From the NCBI GenBank assembly GCA_963701375.1, contig CAVOZT010000003.1, forward strand, positions 434,001 through 498,000: DNA of 64,000 bases. Direction: 5' to 3'. Numbering within the stretch: the first letter of the stretch is position 1; every line of letters begins with the position of its first letter. Origin of the DNA: CAVXTF01 sp963701375. GTDB lineage: Bacteria > Actinomycetota > Acidimicrobiia > Acidimicrobiales > CAVXTF01. Below, one piece after another: positions 44,495 through 53,137 of the stretch. The position numbers and the translations under genes were made by a program. Below the pieces are notes generated by a model. It was not told the origin of the DNA. It made no database searches and saw only the letters and a program-made list of their open reading frames with translations.

Positions 44495-44968
44495 TCACTC
44501 GTCTTTGCGCAGAGCGACTACCACCTCGATCTCGACCGCACCCCCGCGCGGCAGTGAAGCGACCCCGATGGCAGAGCGTGTGTGTCGACCTGCATCGCCG
44601 AACACCTCGTGCAAGATCCTGCTCGCGCCGTCGATGACCGCAGGTTGCTCGTGGAAATCCGGCGTCGATGACACGTAACCAGTCACAGTGAGGACACGTT
44701 CGACACGATCCAGGGAGCCCAACGCTTCCTCGAGGACCGCCAAAGCGTTGAGAGCGCAGACCTCAGCAGCGGCGTTGCCTTCAGCAACACTGACCGTGTC
44801 GCCGAGCGTGCCGATACAGGTGAGTTGACCCTGGATTCGAGGGAGCTGCCCCGATGTCCGCGCGATGCCGTCGTAGATCACGACTGCGTCCAACGGATCG
44901 TGCGGGGGATGCGGGCCGTGGAGCACGAGCCCGAGTTCCTCGAGCCTTGATCGGACACGCCCTGTCAT
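44495..44968 (-). CDS. RidA/YjgF/UK114-family protein
   Basis: 157 residues from the ATG at 44968. IARTSGQLPRI, NAAAEVCALNALAVLEEALG, the substrate-binding Arg in HTRSAIGVASLPRGG and VEIEVVVAL match RidA family proteins, which hydrolyse reactive enamine/imine intermediates to 2-oxoacids and ammonia. It is longer than canonical RidA (about 130), like the Rid4-7 subgroups found in catabolic operons. It is divergent from pxpA. Confidence 0.86.
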   Translation of the reverse strand: MTGRVRSRLEELGLVLHGPHPPHDPLDAVVIYDGIARTSGQLPRIQGQLTCIGTLGDTVSVAEGNAAAEVCALNALAVLEEALGSLDRVERVLTVTGYVSSTPDFHEQPAVIDGASRILHEVFGDAGRHTRSAIGVASLPRGGAVEIEVVVALRKDE

Positions 44969-45034
44969 CGGGCGAATAGTAGGGGCTTCGTTCCAGGGCG
45001 GCACCGAAGAGAAACGACGGGCGATACTGATGGT

Positions 45035-45811
45035 GTGGTTTCGACGCCGTCAGATAGCCGTCTCGCCACCACCGTTGACCTGAATGCGGACGTCGGCGAG
45101 GTCGATGATCCGGCGCAACTCGAGATGGCGCTGCTCGAACTGGTGACGAGCGCCAACATCGCGACAGGGGCTCACGCGGGGAATCCCGCGGTGATGGATG
45201 CGGCCGTGGTCGCCGCACTTCGCCTCGGAGTCCGTGTCGGAGCACATCCGTCGTACCGTGATCGAGCGGGCTTCGGGCGCCGCGTGGACGGTACGCCCCC
45301 GAACGTCCTTCGCGCCGAGATGCTTGCGCAGATCGGTGCCCTCGATTCGATAGCCAGGTCTCACGGGAGCCGGGTCCACCATGTAAAACCGCACGGTGCG
45401 CTCTACCACCAGGTTGCCGAAGAGGAGGACTGTGCCAAGCTTCTCGCCGGCGTGGTCGAGAACTTTCCGGGCGTCGGACTCGTCGCTCCCGCAGGCGCTT
45501 CATTGATCGACGCCGGGTGGATCGCGGTTCGCACCATTGCCGAAGGTTTCGCCGACCGCGGCTACCGATCAGACGGATCCCTGGTACCGCGTGGCCAACA
45601 AGGTGATTTGCTCACAGACGCTGCAGAAGCGGCCGAGCAGGCCGTATCGATCGCGACACGCCGCCAAGTTCGCGCCACCGATGGAACCTGGATCCCGATG
45701 ATGGCCGAAACCCTCTGCGTCCACGGCGACACCCCGGGTGCACCCGCTATCGCGCTGGCCGTTCGATCCGCGCTCGAAAGCGCCGGGGTTCGGGTGGAAG
45801 CCAGTACCTGA
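45035..45811 (+). CDS. pxpA: 5-oxoprolinase subunit A (LamB/YcsF family)
   Basis: 258 residues. DLNADVGEVDDP at the N-terminus, SANIATGAHAGNPAVM, VGAHPSYRDRAGFGRR, HHVKPHGALYHQ and CVHGDTPGAP are the PxpA signatures. With PxpB and PxpC it opens 5-oxo-L-proline to glutamate at the cost of ATP. The stop overlaps the PxpB-PxpC start (TGATG), so the two products are made together. Confidence 0.92.
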   Translation: MVSTPSDSRLATTVDLNADVGEVDDPAQLEMALLELVTSANIATGAHAGNPAVMDAAVVAALRLGVRVGAHPSYRDRAGFGRRVDGTPPNVLRAEMLAQIGALDSIARSHGSRVHHVKPHGALYHQVAEEEDCAKLLAGVVENFPGVGLVAPAGASLIDAGWIAVRTIAEGFADRGYRSDGSLVPRGQQGDLLTDAAEAAEQAVSIATRRQVRATDGTWIPMMAETLCVHGDTPGAPAIALAVRSALESAGVRVEAST

Positions 45812-47382
45812 TGCGCCGGGTCGTCGCGTTCGGGGAATCAGCAATCCTCGTCGCGCTCGAAGCATCTGAAGACCCGCACGAATTTGTCGGTGCTGTTCGG
45901 GAGATGGATGACGTTGACGAGGTGCTCGCAGGTCCGATGGTCCTGGTGAAAGTCGTGGCGGGCCAGATCGAATCTGTGACGGCGAAAATGGGAGCGATCC
46001 CGGCTCGCTCCACCTCGACGAACCTCGGTCGAGTCGTCGAGATGCCCGTGGCCTTCGACGGCCCTGATCTGGATGAAGTAGCAAGATCCGCGGACATGTC
46101 GCGACGCCAGGTCGTCGACGCGATCGCAGACGCGCCCCTTCGGGTTCAGTACCTCGGCTTTTCTCCGGGATTCGCCTACGTGGAAGGTCTACCTGAGCCT
46201 TTGCTCGTCGTAGGTCGCAGGTTGACGCCGCGGACTTCGGTTCCTGCAGGCTCGGTCGCCATTGCCGGCGGCTACTTGGGCGTGTACCCACGGACAAGCC
46301 CGGGAGGATGGAATCTCGTCGGGCGCACTGACCTCGTCTTGTTCGATCCGCTCGTCGCGCCCTACGCCACCTTGCAACCAGGAGACCGCCTTCGAATCCG
46401 ACCTTCCGAGTCGGTAGGGCCACCAGCGGACGTCGAGCGGACTCGTGAGCGCCTCAGGTGCAACTCGCGGCGCCGGGTTGTCGTCGAGAAGCCGGGGCTT
46501 CTTACAACTCTCCAAGATGGCGGGCGGTACAAGGTTGGGCACCTCGGGGTTCCGAGTGCCGGCCCCGCTGACCCGGAATCGATGCGCCTGGCGAACCTGA
46601 TCGCGGGAAACTCCGAGTTGGCAGCGGGAATAGAGACAACCGTTGACGGCCCGATACTTCGATTCGACTGCCATGCCTATGCGGTGGTCGTCGGAGCCGA
46701 GGTTGCGATCGACGGACGGTCGATGCCGCCGGCCGTCGTTCTCGAGGTTGCCGCTGGCGCCCGCCTGAGCGTCGGCCCGTCCGTGGGCCTCAGGGGGTAC
46801 CTCGCAACGACCGGGGGAATCCTCGGTCCGGAGCTGTTCGGAAGCTGTTCGTCGGACCTTCTATCCGGATTGGGTCCAGGGCCGCTGCAGGCGGGAGACG
46901 AGCTTGCACTAGGCGACTCCGGTCACCCTCGGGGTTACGCCGCGCGGTTGGTGCGCGGCTCCACACTTCGGATTCTTCCTGGCCCTGAGCCCGTAAATCG
47001 CGCTTCTTTGGCAGCGTGGGCAAGCGAGCGTTTTCAGGTCACCTCGGACAGCAATCGGATCGGAGTAAGGCTCGCGAGGTCTCAGCCCCTTGAGCTCTCA
47101 GTGTCATCACGAGGTTCTCACGGCATGGTGCACGGCGCGGTCCAGATGCCGCCGGCCGGAGATCCGATCGTCCTACTCTGCGACCACGCAACGATGGGCG
47201 GCTATCCGGTCGTTGCTACCGTCATCTCGGCGGACCTCGGTGAGTTGGCCCAGCGCCGTCCAGGAGAATCGGTTGAGTTCGAGATCGTCAACCTGGAGCA
47301 AGCTCTCGAAGCGCGCTCGGCGGTTGACCGCCAACTTGCTCGAGCACCTTCTGGGCTTTATCCGAGGACGCTTCAGGAGTAG
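45811..47382 (+). CDS. Fused 5-oxoprolinase subunits B and C (KipI-KipA fusion)
   Basis: 523 residues. The first 210 or so are PxpB/KipI: YLGFSPGFAYVEGLP and PRTSPGGWNLVGRT. The rest is PxpC/KipA: VVEKPGLLTTLQDGGR, GVPSAGPADPESMRLANLI and CDHATMGGYPVVATV. In many bacteria these are separate genes; the fusion gives equal amounts. It is coupled to pxpA by TGATG. No 5-oxoproline transporter of the usual NRAMP-like type is adjacent. Confidence 0.92.
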   Translation: MRRVVAFGESAILVALEASEDPHEFVGAVREMDDVDEVLAGPMVLVKVVAGQIESVTAKMGAIPARSTSTNLGRVVEMPVAFDGPDLDEVARSADMSRRQVVDAIADAPLRVQYLGFSPGFAYVEGLPEPLLVVGRRLTPRTSVPAGSVAIAGGYLGVYPRTSPGGWNLVGRTDLVLFDPLVAPYATLQPGDRLRIRPSESVGPPADVERTRERLRCNSRRRVVVEKPGLLTTLQDGGRYKVGHLGVPSAGPADPESMRLANLIAGNSELAAGIETTVDGPILRFDCHAYAVVVGAEVAIDGRSMPPAVVLEVAAGARLSVGPSVGLRGYLATTGGILGPELFGSCSSDLLSGLGPGPLQAGDELALGDSGHPRGYAARLVRGSTLRILPGPEPVNRASLAAWASERFQVTSDSNRIGVRLARSQPLELSVSSRGSHGMVHGAVQMPPAGDPIVLLCDHATMGGYPVVATVISADLGELAQRRPGESVEFEIVNLEQALEARSAVDRQLARAPSGLYPRTLQE

Positions 47383-47391
47383 CGCATACGA

Positions 47392-48153
47392 TCAGCCTGC
47401 GAGCAGCCTCGCTGCAGCTGCAAGTCCGATGAGAATGATCACGACTCGAAGTGGACCAGCGGGAACCCTGAGCGCCAATCGGGCCCCTGCGTACCCGCCG
47501 ACAAGGCTTGCTACTGCGAGGAGTCCCGCATAAGTCCAAGCGATGTGGGCCGCCACCACGAAGACGGCCGCCGCGATCGTGTTCACCCCGAGGGATATCA
47601 CGGATCGCAATCCGCTCAACCGAGCCAATCGATCGGGCATCGCGATACCAAGCACACCGAGCAAAAGCACCCCGAGTCCTGCACCGAAATACGCTCCGTA
47701 GGCGCATGCCGCGAGAACGCCACCTTGCGCCACCAGCCACCTGCTCCGCCCCCCGGCGCGGTCCAGCCGCCGTGAAAGTAGCGGTTGAAAGGCAAAGAGG
47801 CCGCAAGACACGAGGATCAGATACGGAGCCGCTCTGCTGAACGCGCTGCTCGGGGTCAAGATCAGCAGTACTGCGCCTCCGACCGCGCCTGTTATCGCAA
47901 CAGGCGCGAGGGTTCGCAATCTGTCCACTTGGCCTGGGATCTCGCGGCGGAACCCCGCAACGCCACCGAGGTATCCCGGAAATATCCCGACGGTCGAGGT
48001 GACGTTCGCACGCAGCGCGGGAACTCCTACCGCAAGAAGTACTGGGAACGAGACCAATGTGCCGCCCCCCGCAATGCCGTTCACAATCCCGGCGCCTAGT
48101 CCCGCGAGCGCGATGAAAACGTCGCGCCACGGACCGGTGACGGCTACCAGCAC
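47392..48153 (-). CDS. TSUP family (TauE/SafE) anion permease
   Basis: 253 residues from the GTG at 48153 (GGTGGAG upstream). About eight hydrophobic segments are present, with the family's duplicated motif GIVNGIAGGGTLVSFPVLL and a second half beginning AYFGAGLGVLLLGVLG. TSUP proteins export sulfite or sulfoacetate, or import organosulfur and other anions. It converges with PxpBC (nine bases between stops). Confidence 0.86.
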   Translation of the reverse strand: MLVAVTGPWRDVFIALAGLGAGIVNGIAGGGTLVSFPVLLAVGVPALRANVTSTVGIFPGYLGGVAGFRREIPGQVDRLRTLAPVAITGAVGGAVLLILTPSSAFSRAAPYLILVSCGLFAFQPLLSRRLDRAGGRSRWLVAQGGVLAACAYGAYFGAGLGVLLLGVLGIAMPDRLARLSGLRSVISLGVNTIAAAVFVVAAHIAWTYAGLLAVASLVGGYAGARLALRVPAGPLRVVIILIGLAAAARLLAG

Positions 48154-48197
48154 TGCCGTCGCTCCACCATCGTCGGACGGTGTAAGAAACGAGTCGG

Positions 48198-49172
48198 CTA
48201 AGGGGTGAAGTAGATGATAACGTCGATCCGCTCCATCACCTCGTCGTCGAGTTGTGGGATCACGTCCAGCGCCTTCATGTTCTCTTGTACCTGCTCCACG
48301 CGACTTGCACCAGTTATGACGGTGGAAACGTGGGGGTTGCGGGCACACCATGCGATCGCGAGCTGCGAGAGCGTGCACCCGAGCTTGTCGGCCACTTCCT
48401 TCAGATCCCGGACACGCTTGTTCCGTTTGGGGTTCGTCAGCTGGTGAGTCAACCACTCGTATCCCGGAAGAGAAGCCCGGCTGCCGTCGGGCACGCCGTC
48501 GAGGTACTTGCCGGTGAGCAAACCCGATGCGAGGGGGCTCCACGTCGTCAGTCCGAGACCGATGTCCTCGTACAGGCGCGAGTACTGCTTCTCTACCTTC
48601 TCGCGGTTGAAAATGTTGTACTCAGGCTGTTCCATCACGGGTTTATGGAGGTGGTGCCGGTCCGCCACATCCCAGGCCGCGCGGATCTCGTCCGCCGACC
48701 ATTCGGAAGTGCCCCAGTAAAGAGCTTTACCGGAAGAGACGATGTCGGACATGGCCCAGACCGTCTCTTCGATGGGCGTCTCGGGGTCAGACCGGTGACA
48801 GAAGAGCAGGTCGACAAAGTCGAGCCCGAATCGTTCCAGTGAGCCGTCGATCGCCTGGAGGAGGTATTTGCGGTTCAGTGTGTTGCGCATGTTGGGCCCG
48901 TCGTCGAGACCCCAGAAGACCTTCGTCGACACGAGGAAGTCGTTGCGTTTCCACCCGAGCCGCTCTATGGCCTTCCCCATGATCCGCTCTGACTCGCCGC
49001 CGGAATAGGCCTCCGCGTTGTCGAAGAAGTTGACGCCAGCCTCTCTGGCGGCTGCGATGCAGTTGACGGCGAGCGAAACGTCGAGTTGCGGGCCAAATGT
49101 GACCCAGGACCCGAACGAAAGCACGCTGACCTTCAGGCCCGAGCGACCGAGCCGTCGATACTCCATGTCCAC
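48198..49172 (-). CDS. Aldo/keto reductase, Kv-beta/YghZ-like
   Basis: 324 residues. Catalytic tetrad: D and Y in FFDNAEAYSGG, K in STKVFWG, H in FCHRSDPE. The long Kv-beta type insertions and VITGASRVEQVQEN (NADP site) are present. It reduces carbonyls such as methylglyoxal. It is in line with the TSUP gene (44 bases) and downstream of the MFS gene. Unlike the fragment at 33601-33720, it is complete. Confidence 0.9.
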   Translation of the reverse strand: MDMEYRRLGRSGLKVSVLSFGSWVTFGPQLDVSLAVNCIAAAREAGVNFFDNAEAYSGGESERIMGKAIERLGWKRNDFLVSTKVFWGLDDGPNMRNTLNRKYLLQAIDGSLERFGLDFVDLLFCHRSDPETPIEETVWAMSDIVSSGKALYWGTSEWSADEIRAAWDVADRHHLHKPVMEQPEYNIFNREKVEKQYSRLYEDIGLGLTTWSPLASGLLTGKYLDGVPDGSRASLPGYEWLTHQLTNPKRNKRVRDLKEVADKLGCTLSQLAIAWCARNPHVSTVITGASRVEQVQENMKALDVIPQLDDEVMERIDVIIYFTP

Positions 49173-49377
49173 TTGGACTCTCCCGTCTCTTCGGTGTGCG
49201 ACCGTCTGTCAGCGACAACGAGGTCGTGACGCGGCCAGCCTACGAGGAACGGGTGGGCTCACGCCCAAGTGTACGGATCCCTCCAAGCCCCCCATCGGCC
49301 CGCGAACCTCGGTCCTTGAGATGCTTGACGTAGAAATGCGGATGTCGAAATCTTGCTCAGGCTGGTGAGTGCGCGCG

Positions 49378-51549
49378 TCAATGGACAGCCGCTTGCGGCA
49401 CCGGATCCGGGCGAATTCGAGAGAGTTCTTCCGCGACGAGTCTCTCGCGCTCCTCGAGGTCCCTTCGCGCCGCAGCCGGGCTCCAACGCCCTTTCATCGC
49501 GAAGACGAGCAGCAAGAAGACGACCTGACCCCCGATGCACACCCACCACCAGGTCTTCCACTGGTTCGGAGAGGCTTTCTGGGCAGGGACGATAACCATC
49601 TCCTGGTGAAGCAGGGACTCCAGGTCCGTCGCACCAACTTTCGCGATCTGCGCATTCGTGACCGGCGTGCCGGCCTGGATCGCGGACGCAAGTGGCTGAA
49701 ACTTGAGCAGCGCCGACGCCTCGGTGCCCGGCGGCACAAGGAGCCGCTCGTCATCGAGCACTTGGCGAAGGTTCGGATCGGCGATGGCCGCGATCTGCGC
49801 GTTCGTGACAGGCGTGCCGGCCTGGATCGCAGATGCGACGGGTTGGAATTTGCTGAGGGTCAACGCTTCGGTGACTCCGCCGAGCGACGCCGGGATGGCC
49901 GAGGCCGCAACGAGGACGTTATGGGTCTTCGGGTAAGCCACGAGCAGAGCTGCGAGGGCCTCGGGTCCCTTTTGTCCGGTCGAGCGGAGCTCGGCTAGAA
50001 CGCTCGCCGGTGCTGTCGGCGCGACCGGCGCTCCGGGAAGCGTCGATGGGACATACGGCTGAGCGGCCTGGAATGCCTGCAACTCCGCGAGACTGCTCGG
50101 ATGAGTCTTCGGGAAGTTCCGAAGAATGTCCGCAAGCGCTGAGGCGGCTGGTTGATGGAGTGCATCGAGAGATGCGAGAACACTCGCAGGCACAGGTGCC
50201 GGAGGTTTCGCTCCAGGCGAAAGCGAAGGCACATAGGGCTGGGCCGTTTGGAACTCCTGCAACTCGGTACCAGCCGCGTAGTGGTCCGTAAGTGTCGTGG
50301 CCGTCGTGATCACGCGTGGCAGGACCAGGAAAGAGATCGCTACAACGATACGAAGTATCCAGCCCCAGACCGCGAGCCCGGTGGCCGCGAGCGCGGGGTT
50401 GTGCGCCTCGACCGCTTCTGTGTATCCGGCCATCCAGGGCGTATAGGCGACGCCGATCGAGACTCCGAGCAGTACAACCATGACAACGTTGGAGTAATAC
50501 GAGGTGGTCGTCCCGTGGCCCGTTTGCGAGATGAGCACGAGAGTCATGACGATCGTGCCCAAAGCGCCCAGGACCATGAACGGTTTTCGGACTCTCAGTC
50601 GGTCTGAGATCGCACCCACGAGGATCAGTGTCACTGCGTCTGCGGTCCAATACCAGGTGTTGATCCCGTTGGCGTTCGCGGCTGTCCGGTTGAACACGAC
50701 AACCCAGTAAACGGTCAGCACGCTCACCGACACGTAGTAGATGAGCAAGAACACCGCCACCGCTACTGACGAAGACACCAGGTCGAGCTTGAGCATCGAA
50801 CGGATCGGATGAGCTGTCGCAGCTTCCACATCGACGCCTAGTGCACGCGCCTCGATCAGAACCCGCTCGGTCTGACTGACCATCAGTTGGTTCCGGATGC
50901 GGGGAGCCAGCTCACGAAGCCCTATCAGGGCTAGGACCACGACGACCATGCAGGCGACCCCGGAGATCACGAACTGGTCCTGCCAGGGCGCAAGATGGGG
51001 GAGCGTGTGGTTGGCCACAACGGCTGCGACGAGACTTCCGACCACAGGTCCAAGCGCCCAGAACCCCATTGCCGACGCTCGACCCAACTGAGGGGAGAAA
51101 TCGCGTATGAGCGCCGGCGTCGAAACCAAGATGATTCCTTCGACGAACCCGATCACCACGTATGCGAGAGCGAAACCGAACTTCGAATGAATGTTCGGGA
51201 CACCGACCAGTTGGACGAGTCCCACGATGAGGGTTCCGATGATGGTGAGGTTGGCGCGGCCGATCTTGTCGGACAAACCACCTATGAATGCAGTGAACGC
51301 CCCCACCGCGTTCGAAACGACCAGCAAATAAAGGAAGTACTGGAACGACATGTGGTAATAGGGCAGGAGCAGCGGCACGACTGCACCTTCGACGTAGTAC
51401 AAGTAGTAGAGCATCATCGTGGTCATAACCACGATGCCCAGGTAGAAGTAGCGCGCTCCCGGCTTGGGATAGTGGTCCAGCTGCCTCGTCAACAGGGCCG
51501 TTCTGAGACGGTTGGGCTTCGGCTCTTGCGTCACTGCATTCGTCGCCAT
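49378..51549 (-). CDS. MFS transporter with a 250-residue duplicated insert before the last helix
   Basis: 723 residues, against about 420-450 for a normal carrier of this type. TM1-11 span residues 33-411, with the MFS loop GGLSDKIGRAN at 90-100 and a second GAISDRLRVRKP. Residues about 412-665 are an extra domain made of two duplicated units: PYVP/ASVLA modules at 429-480 and 489-541, and FQPVASAIQAGTPVTNAQIA modules at about 567-599 and 617-649. TM12 follows (WWWVCIGGQVVFLLLVFAM). The insert would lie outside the membrane. Substrate unknown. Confidence 0.82.
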   Translation of the reverse strand: MATNAVTQEPKPNRLRTALLTRQLDHYPKPGARYFYLGIVVMTTMMLYYLYYVEGAVVPLLLPYYHMSFQYFLYLLVVSNAVGAFTAFIGGLSDKIGRANLTIIGTLIVGLVQLVGVPNIHSKFGFALAYVVIGFVEGIILVSTPALIRDFSPQLGRASAMGFWALGPVVGSLVAAVVANHTLPHLAPWQDQFVISGVACMVVVVLALIGLRELAPRIRNQLMVSQTERVLIEARALGVDVEAATAHPIRSMLKLDLVSSSVAVAVFLLIYYVSVSVLTVYWVVVFNRTAANANGINTWYWTADAVTLILVGAISDRLRVRKPFMVLGALGTIVMTLVLISQTGHGTTTSYYSNVVMVVLLGVSIGVAYTPWMAGYTEAVEAHNPALAATGLAVWGWILRIVVAISFLVLPRVITTATTLTDHYAAGTELQEFQTAQPYVPSLSPGAKPPAPVPASVLASLDALHQPAASALADILRNFPKTHPSSLAELQAFQAAQPYVPSTLPGAPVAPTAPASVLAELRSTGQKGPEALAALLVAYPKTHNVLVAASAIPASLGGVTEALTLSKFQPVASAIQAGTPVTNAQIAAIADPNLRQVLDDERLLVPPGTEASALLKFQPLASAIQAGTPVTNAQIAKVGATDLESLLHQEMVIVPAQKASPNQWKTWWWVCIGGQVVFLLLVFAMKGRWSPAAARRDLEERERLVAEELSRIRPDPVPQAAVH

Positions 51550-51619
51550 CGGGCCTCCTGTGGCGATGCTACAGCGGAAGCCTCAGCTCAGTTCAGAAAA
51601 ACAGAGCACGCCCGGAAGG

Positions 51620-52414
51620 CTATGGCCGAGTCGGCGGCGCGAGGCATTCCCGCATGCAGCACCGCTCGCGAAAACGCGCGCTTCGAGGTGCCTGACTTGC
51701 GTGCTCGCCCCACCACGCTCGAGATAGCGCGGAGGCGGAAGGATCGACCGAGCGTCCGAGGATGAACACCCCGGCCACGCTGACTCCGGCTGCACCGAGA
51801 GTGGCGACAGCACTGAGCGCGCGTGAACCGGTGATCCAACTGTCGTCTACGACGAGTACCCGGCTCGCGGCGATGTCCCCGCTCTCTTGTGGAACGAAGG
51901 CGGTCACTCTCGGCCTCAGGTGACTTGCCGGCTCAGCACCTGCTGACAGTCGCACGACACCCAACGACCTCATCGCCGTTAAGTCACCGAGCACGGCCTC
52001 GAGCGGATGAGGTGCGGTACCGATCCGACGGACCTGTGAAGAAGGCACGACGCAGTAGGCCTGGAACCCACTTGTCTCGCGAACAAGGCACGAACCGTGG
52101 AGGGAGAGATATTGCGCGGTGCGAACCCGGAGCAAGTTCGCGTAGTGCCTCCTCGCGGCACCGACCGGAGCGTCCTTGTAACGCCTGAGTACGACGTTCC
52201 ATGGGTCACCAGGTCGGTAAAGACCCATCGGCACGACGGGTGGAACGGATGCCGGATCGGTTCTAAGTCCTTGGCAGATCTTCCGGCAGCACCAGCACTG
52301 GACCGATCCTCCGTGAACAGGGCCCCGGCATATACGGCAGACAGTAGGACCGAAACGCGGCGCTGGGATCGGCACGATCCGCGTCCCCTGCCCGCCGTCA
52401 ACGAGCGAAGTCAC
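51620..52414 (-). CDS. ComF-like phosphoribosyltransferase-fold protein
   Basis: 264 residues. An N-terminal zinc-finger-like cluster (CRICRGP...CWCC) is followed by a PRTase core with the PRPP loop VLVVDDSWITGSRALSA. This layout is typical of ComF proteins, needed for natural DNA uptake in several bacteria, and of related actinobacterial proteins of unknown role. No other competence gene is near. GTG start. Confidence 0.75.
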   Translation of the reverse strand: MTSLVDGGQGTRIVPIPAPRFGPTVCRICRGPVHGGSVQCWCCRKICQGLRTDPASVPPVVPMGLYRPGDPWNVVLRRYKDAPVGAARRHYANLLRVRTAQYLSLHGSCLVRETSGFQAYCVVPSSQVRRIGTAPHPLEAVLGDLTAMRSLGVVRLSAGAEPASHLRPRVTAFVPQESGDIAASRVLVVDDSWITGSRALSAVATLGAAGVSVAGVFILGRSVDPSASALSRAWWGEHASQAPRSARFRERCCMRECLAPPTRP

Positions 52415-52503
52415 ACCGCCACCTCCGGCTGCTCTGCGCTTGGAGAGGACCTCGCCTATCTATTCGGTCCCGAGTGTCACGAAATCGATCAGTGGCCCCT
52501 CGG

Positions 52504-53010
52504 TCAGCTTGCTCCTTTCGCTTCGTGACCTTCTCGGTCCTCGTGTCGGTGAAGCAAGAAGGTCCCGGTTGCGCGACTCACGAGTAGGTCAGCGGCGTCG
52601 TGAACTGTCGCCTCCCCGTAGGCGACCTGGCGAGCCATTCGAACCACCTCGCCTCGGACCCGAAACGATGCACCAAGCGCTGCGGGTCGCATCGTCTCGG
52701 TCTTCATCTCGAGCGTCCCACGCGTTCGGTCCCGCCCGGTCAGCGCCGCGTTTATCGCGAAGTTCATCGCGGCGTCGAGGATCAGGGAGTGGACGCCCGC
52801 CTGGGCGGTGCCGTGGGGATTGCACGCCAATTCGGTCGGCGTCCAACTAGCCGCGACCCACCCGAGGTCTTCCCCGTCAACTCCGTACCCATCGAAACTC
52901 GCCCCGACGAGGCCGATGATCTTCATTCCGCCATCCCCAAGCCAGCGGTCCATATCTTTACGTGATTTTTCTTGTGGTTTCACACTACTCCACTTCTGAA
53001 CTGGCGACAC
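52504..53010 (-). CDS. PaaI-like hot-dog thioesterase
   Basis: 168 residues; an internal ATG at 52953 gives a shorter 149-residue form. CNPHGTAQAGVHSLILDAAMNFA is the helix that carries the catalytic Gly/Asp of PaaI-type thioesterases; TETMRPAALGASFRVRGEVV forms the hot-dog sheet. It probably hydrolyses acyl-CoA and is divergent from the thiolase at 53138, with which it may share regulation. Confidence 0.78.
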   Translation of the reverse strand: MSPVQKWSSVKPQEKSRKDMDRWLGDGGMKIIGLVGASFDGYGVDGEDLGWVAASWTPTELACNPHGTAQAGVHSLILDAAMNFAINAALTGRDRTRGTLEMKTETMRPAALGASFRVRGEVVRMARQVAYGEATVHDAADLLVSRATGTFLLHRHEDREGHEAKGAS

Positions 53011-53089
53011 CAGCGACCCGACCCACCGTACCCAAGCCGCTTGGCATGATCGGACCGAATCCCGGTACGATCGGGCTCGTGATATTTCT

Positions 53090-53103
53090 TGACCGGTCGG
53101 TCA
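53090..53103. promoter_or_regulatory. TetR-type operator upstream of thiolase
   Basis: TGACCGGTCGGTCA is an imperfect palindrome (TGACC/GGTCA) 34 bases before the thiolase ATG, in the 127-base gap shared with the divergent thioesterase. Palindromes built on ACCG/CGGT are common TetR-family sites in lipid degradation; the regulator is not in this window. Confidence 0.45.
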
Positions 53104-53137
53104 GTTTTAGAAGATTCACAGGACAAAGGAGCTTGCA

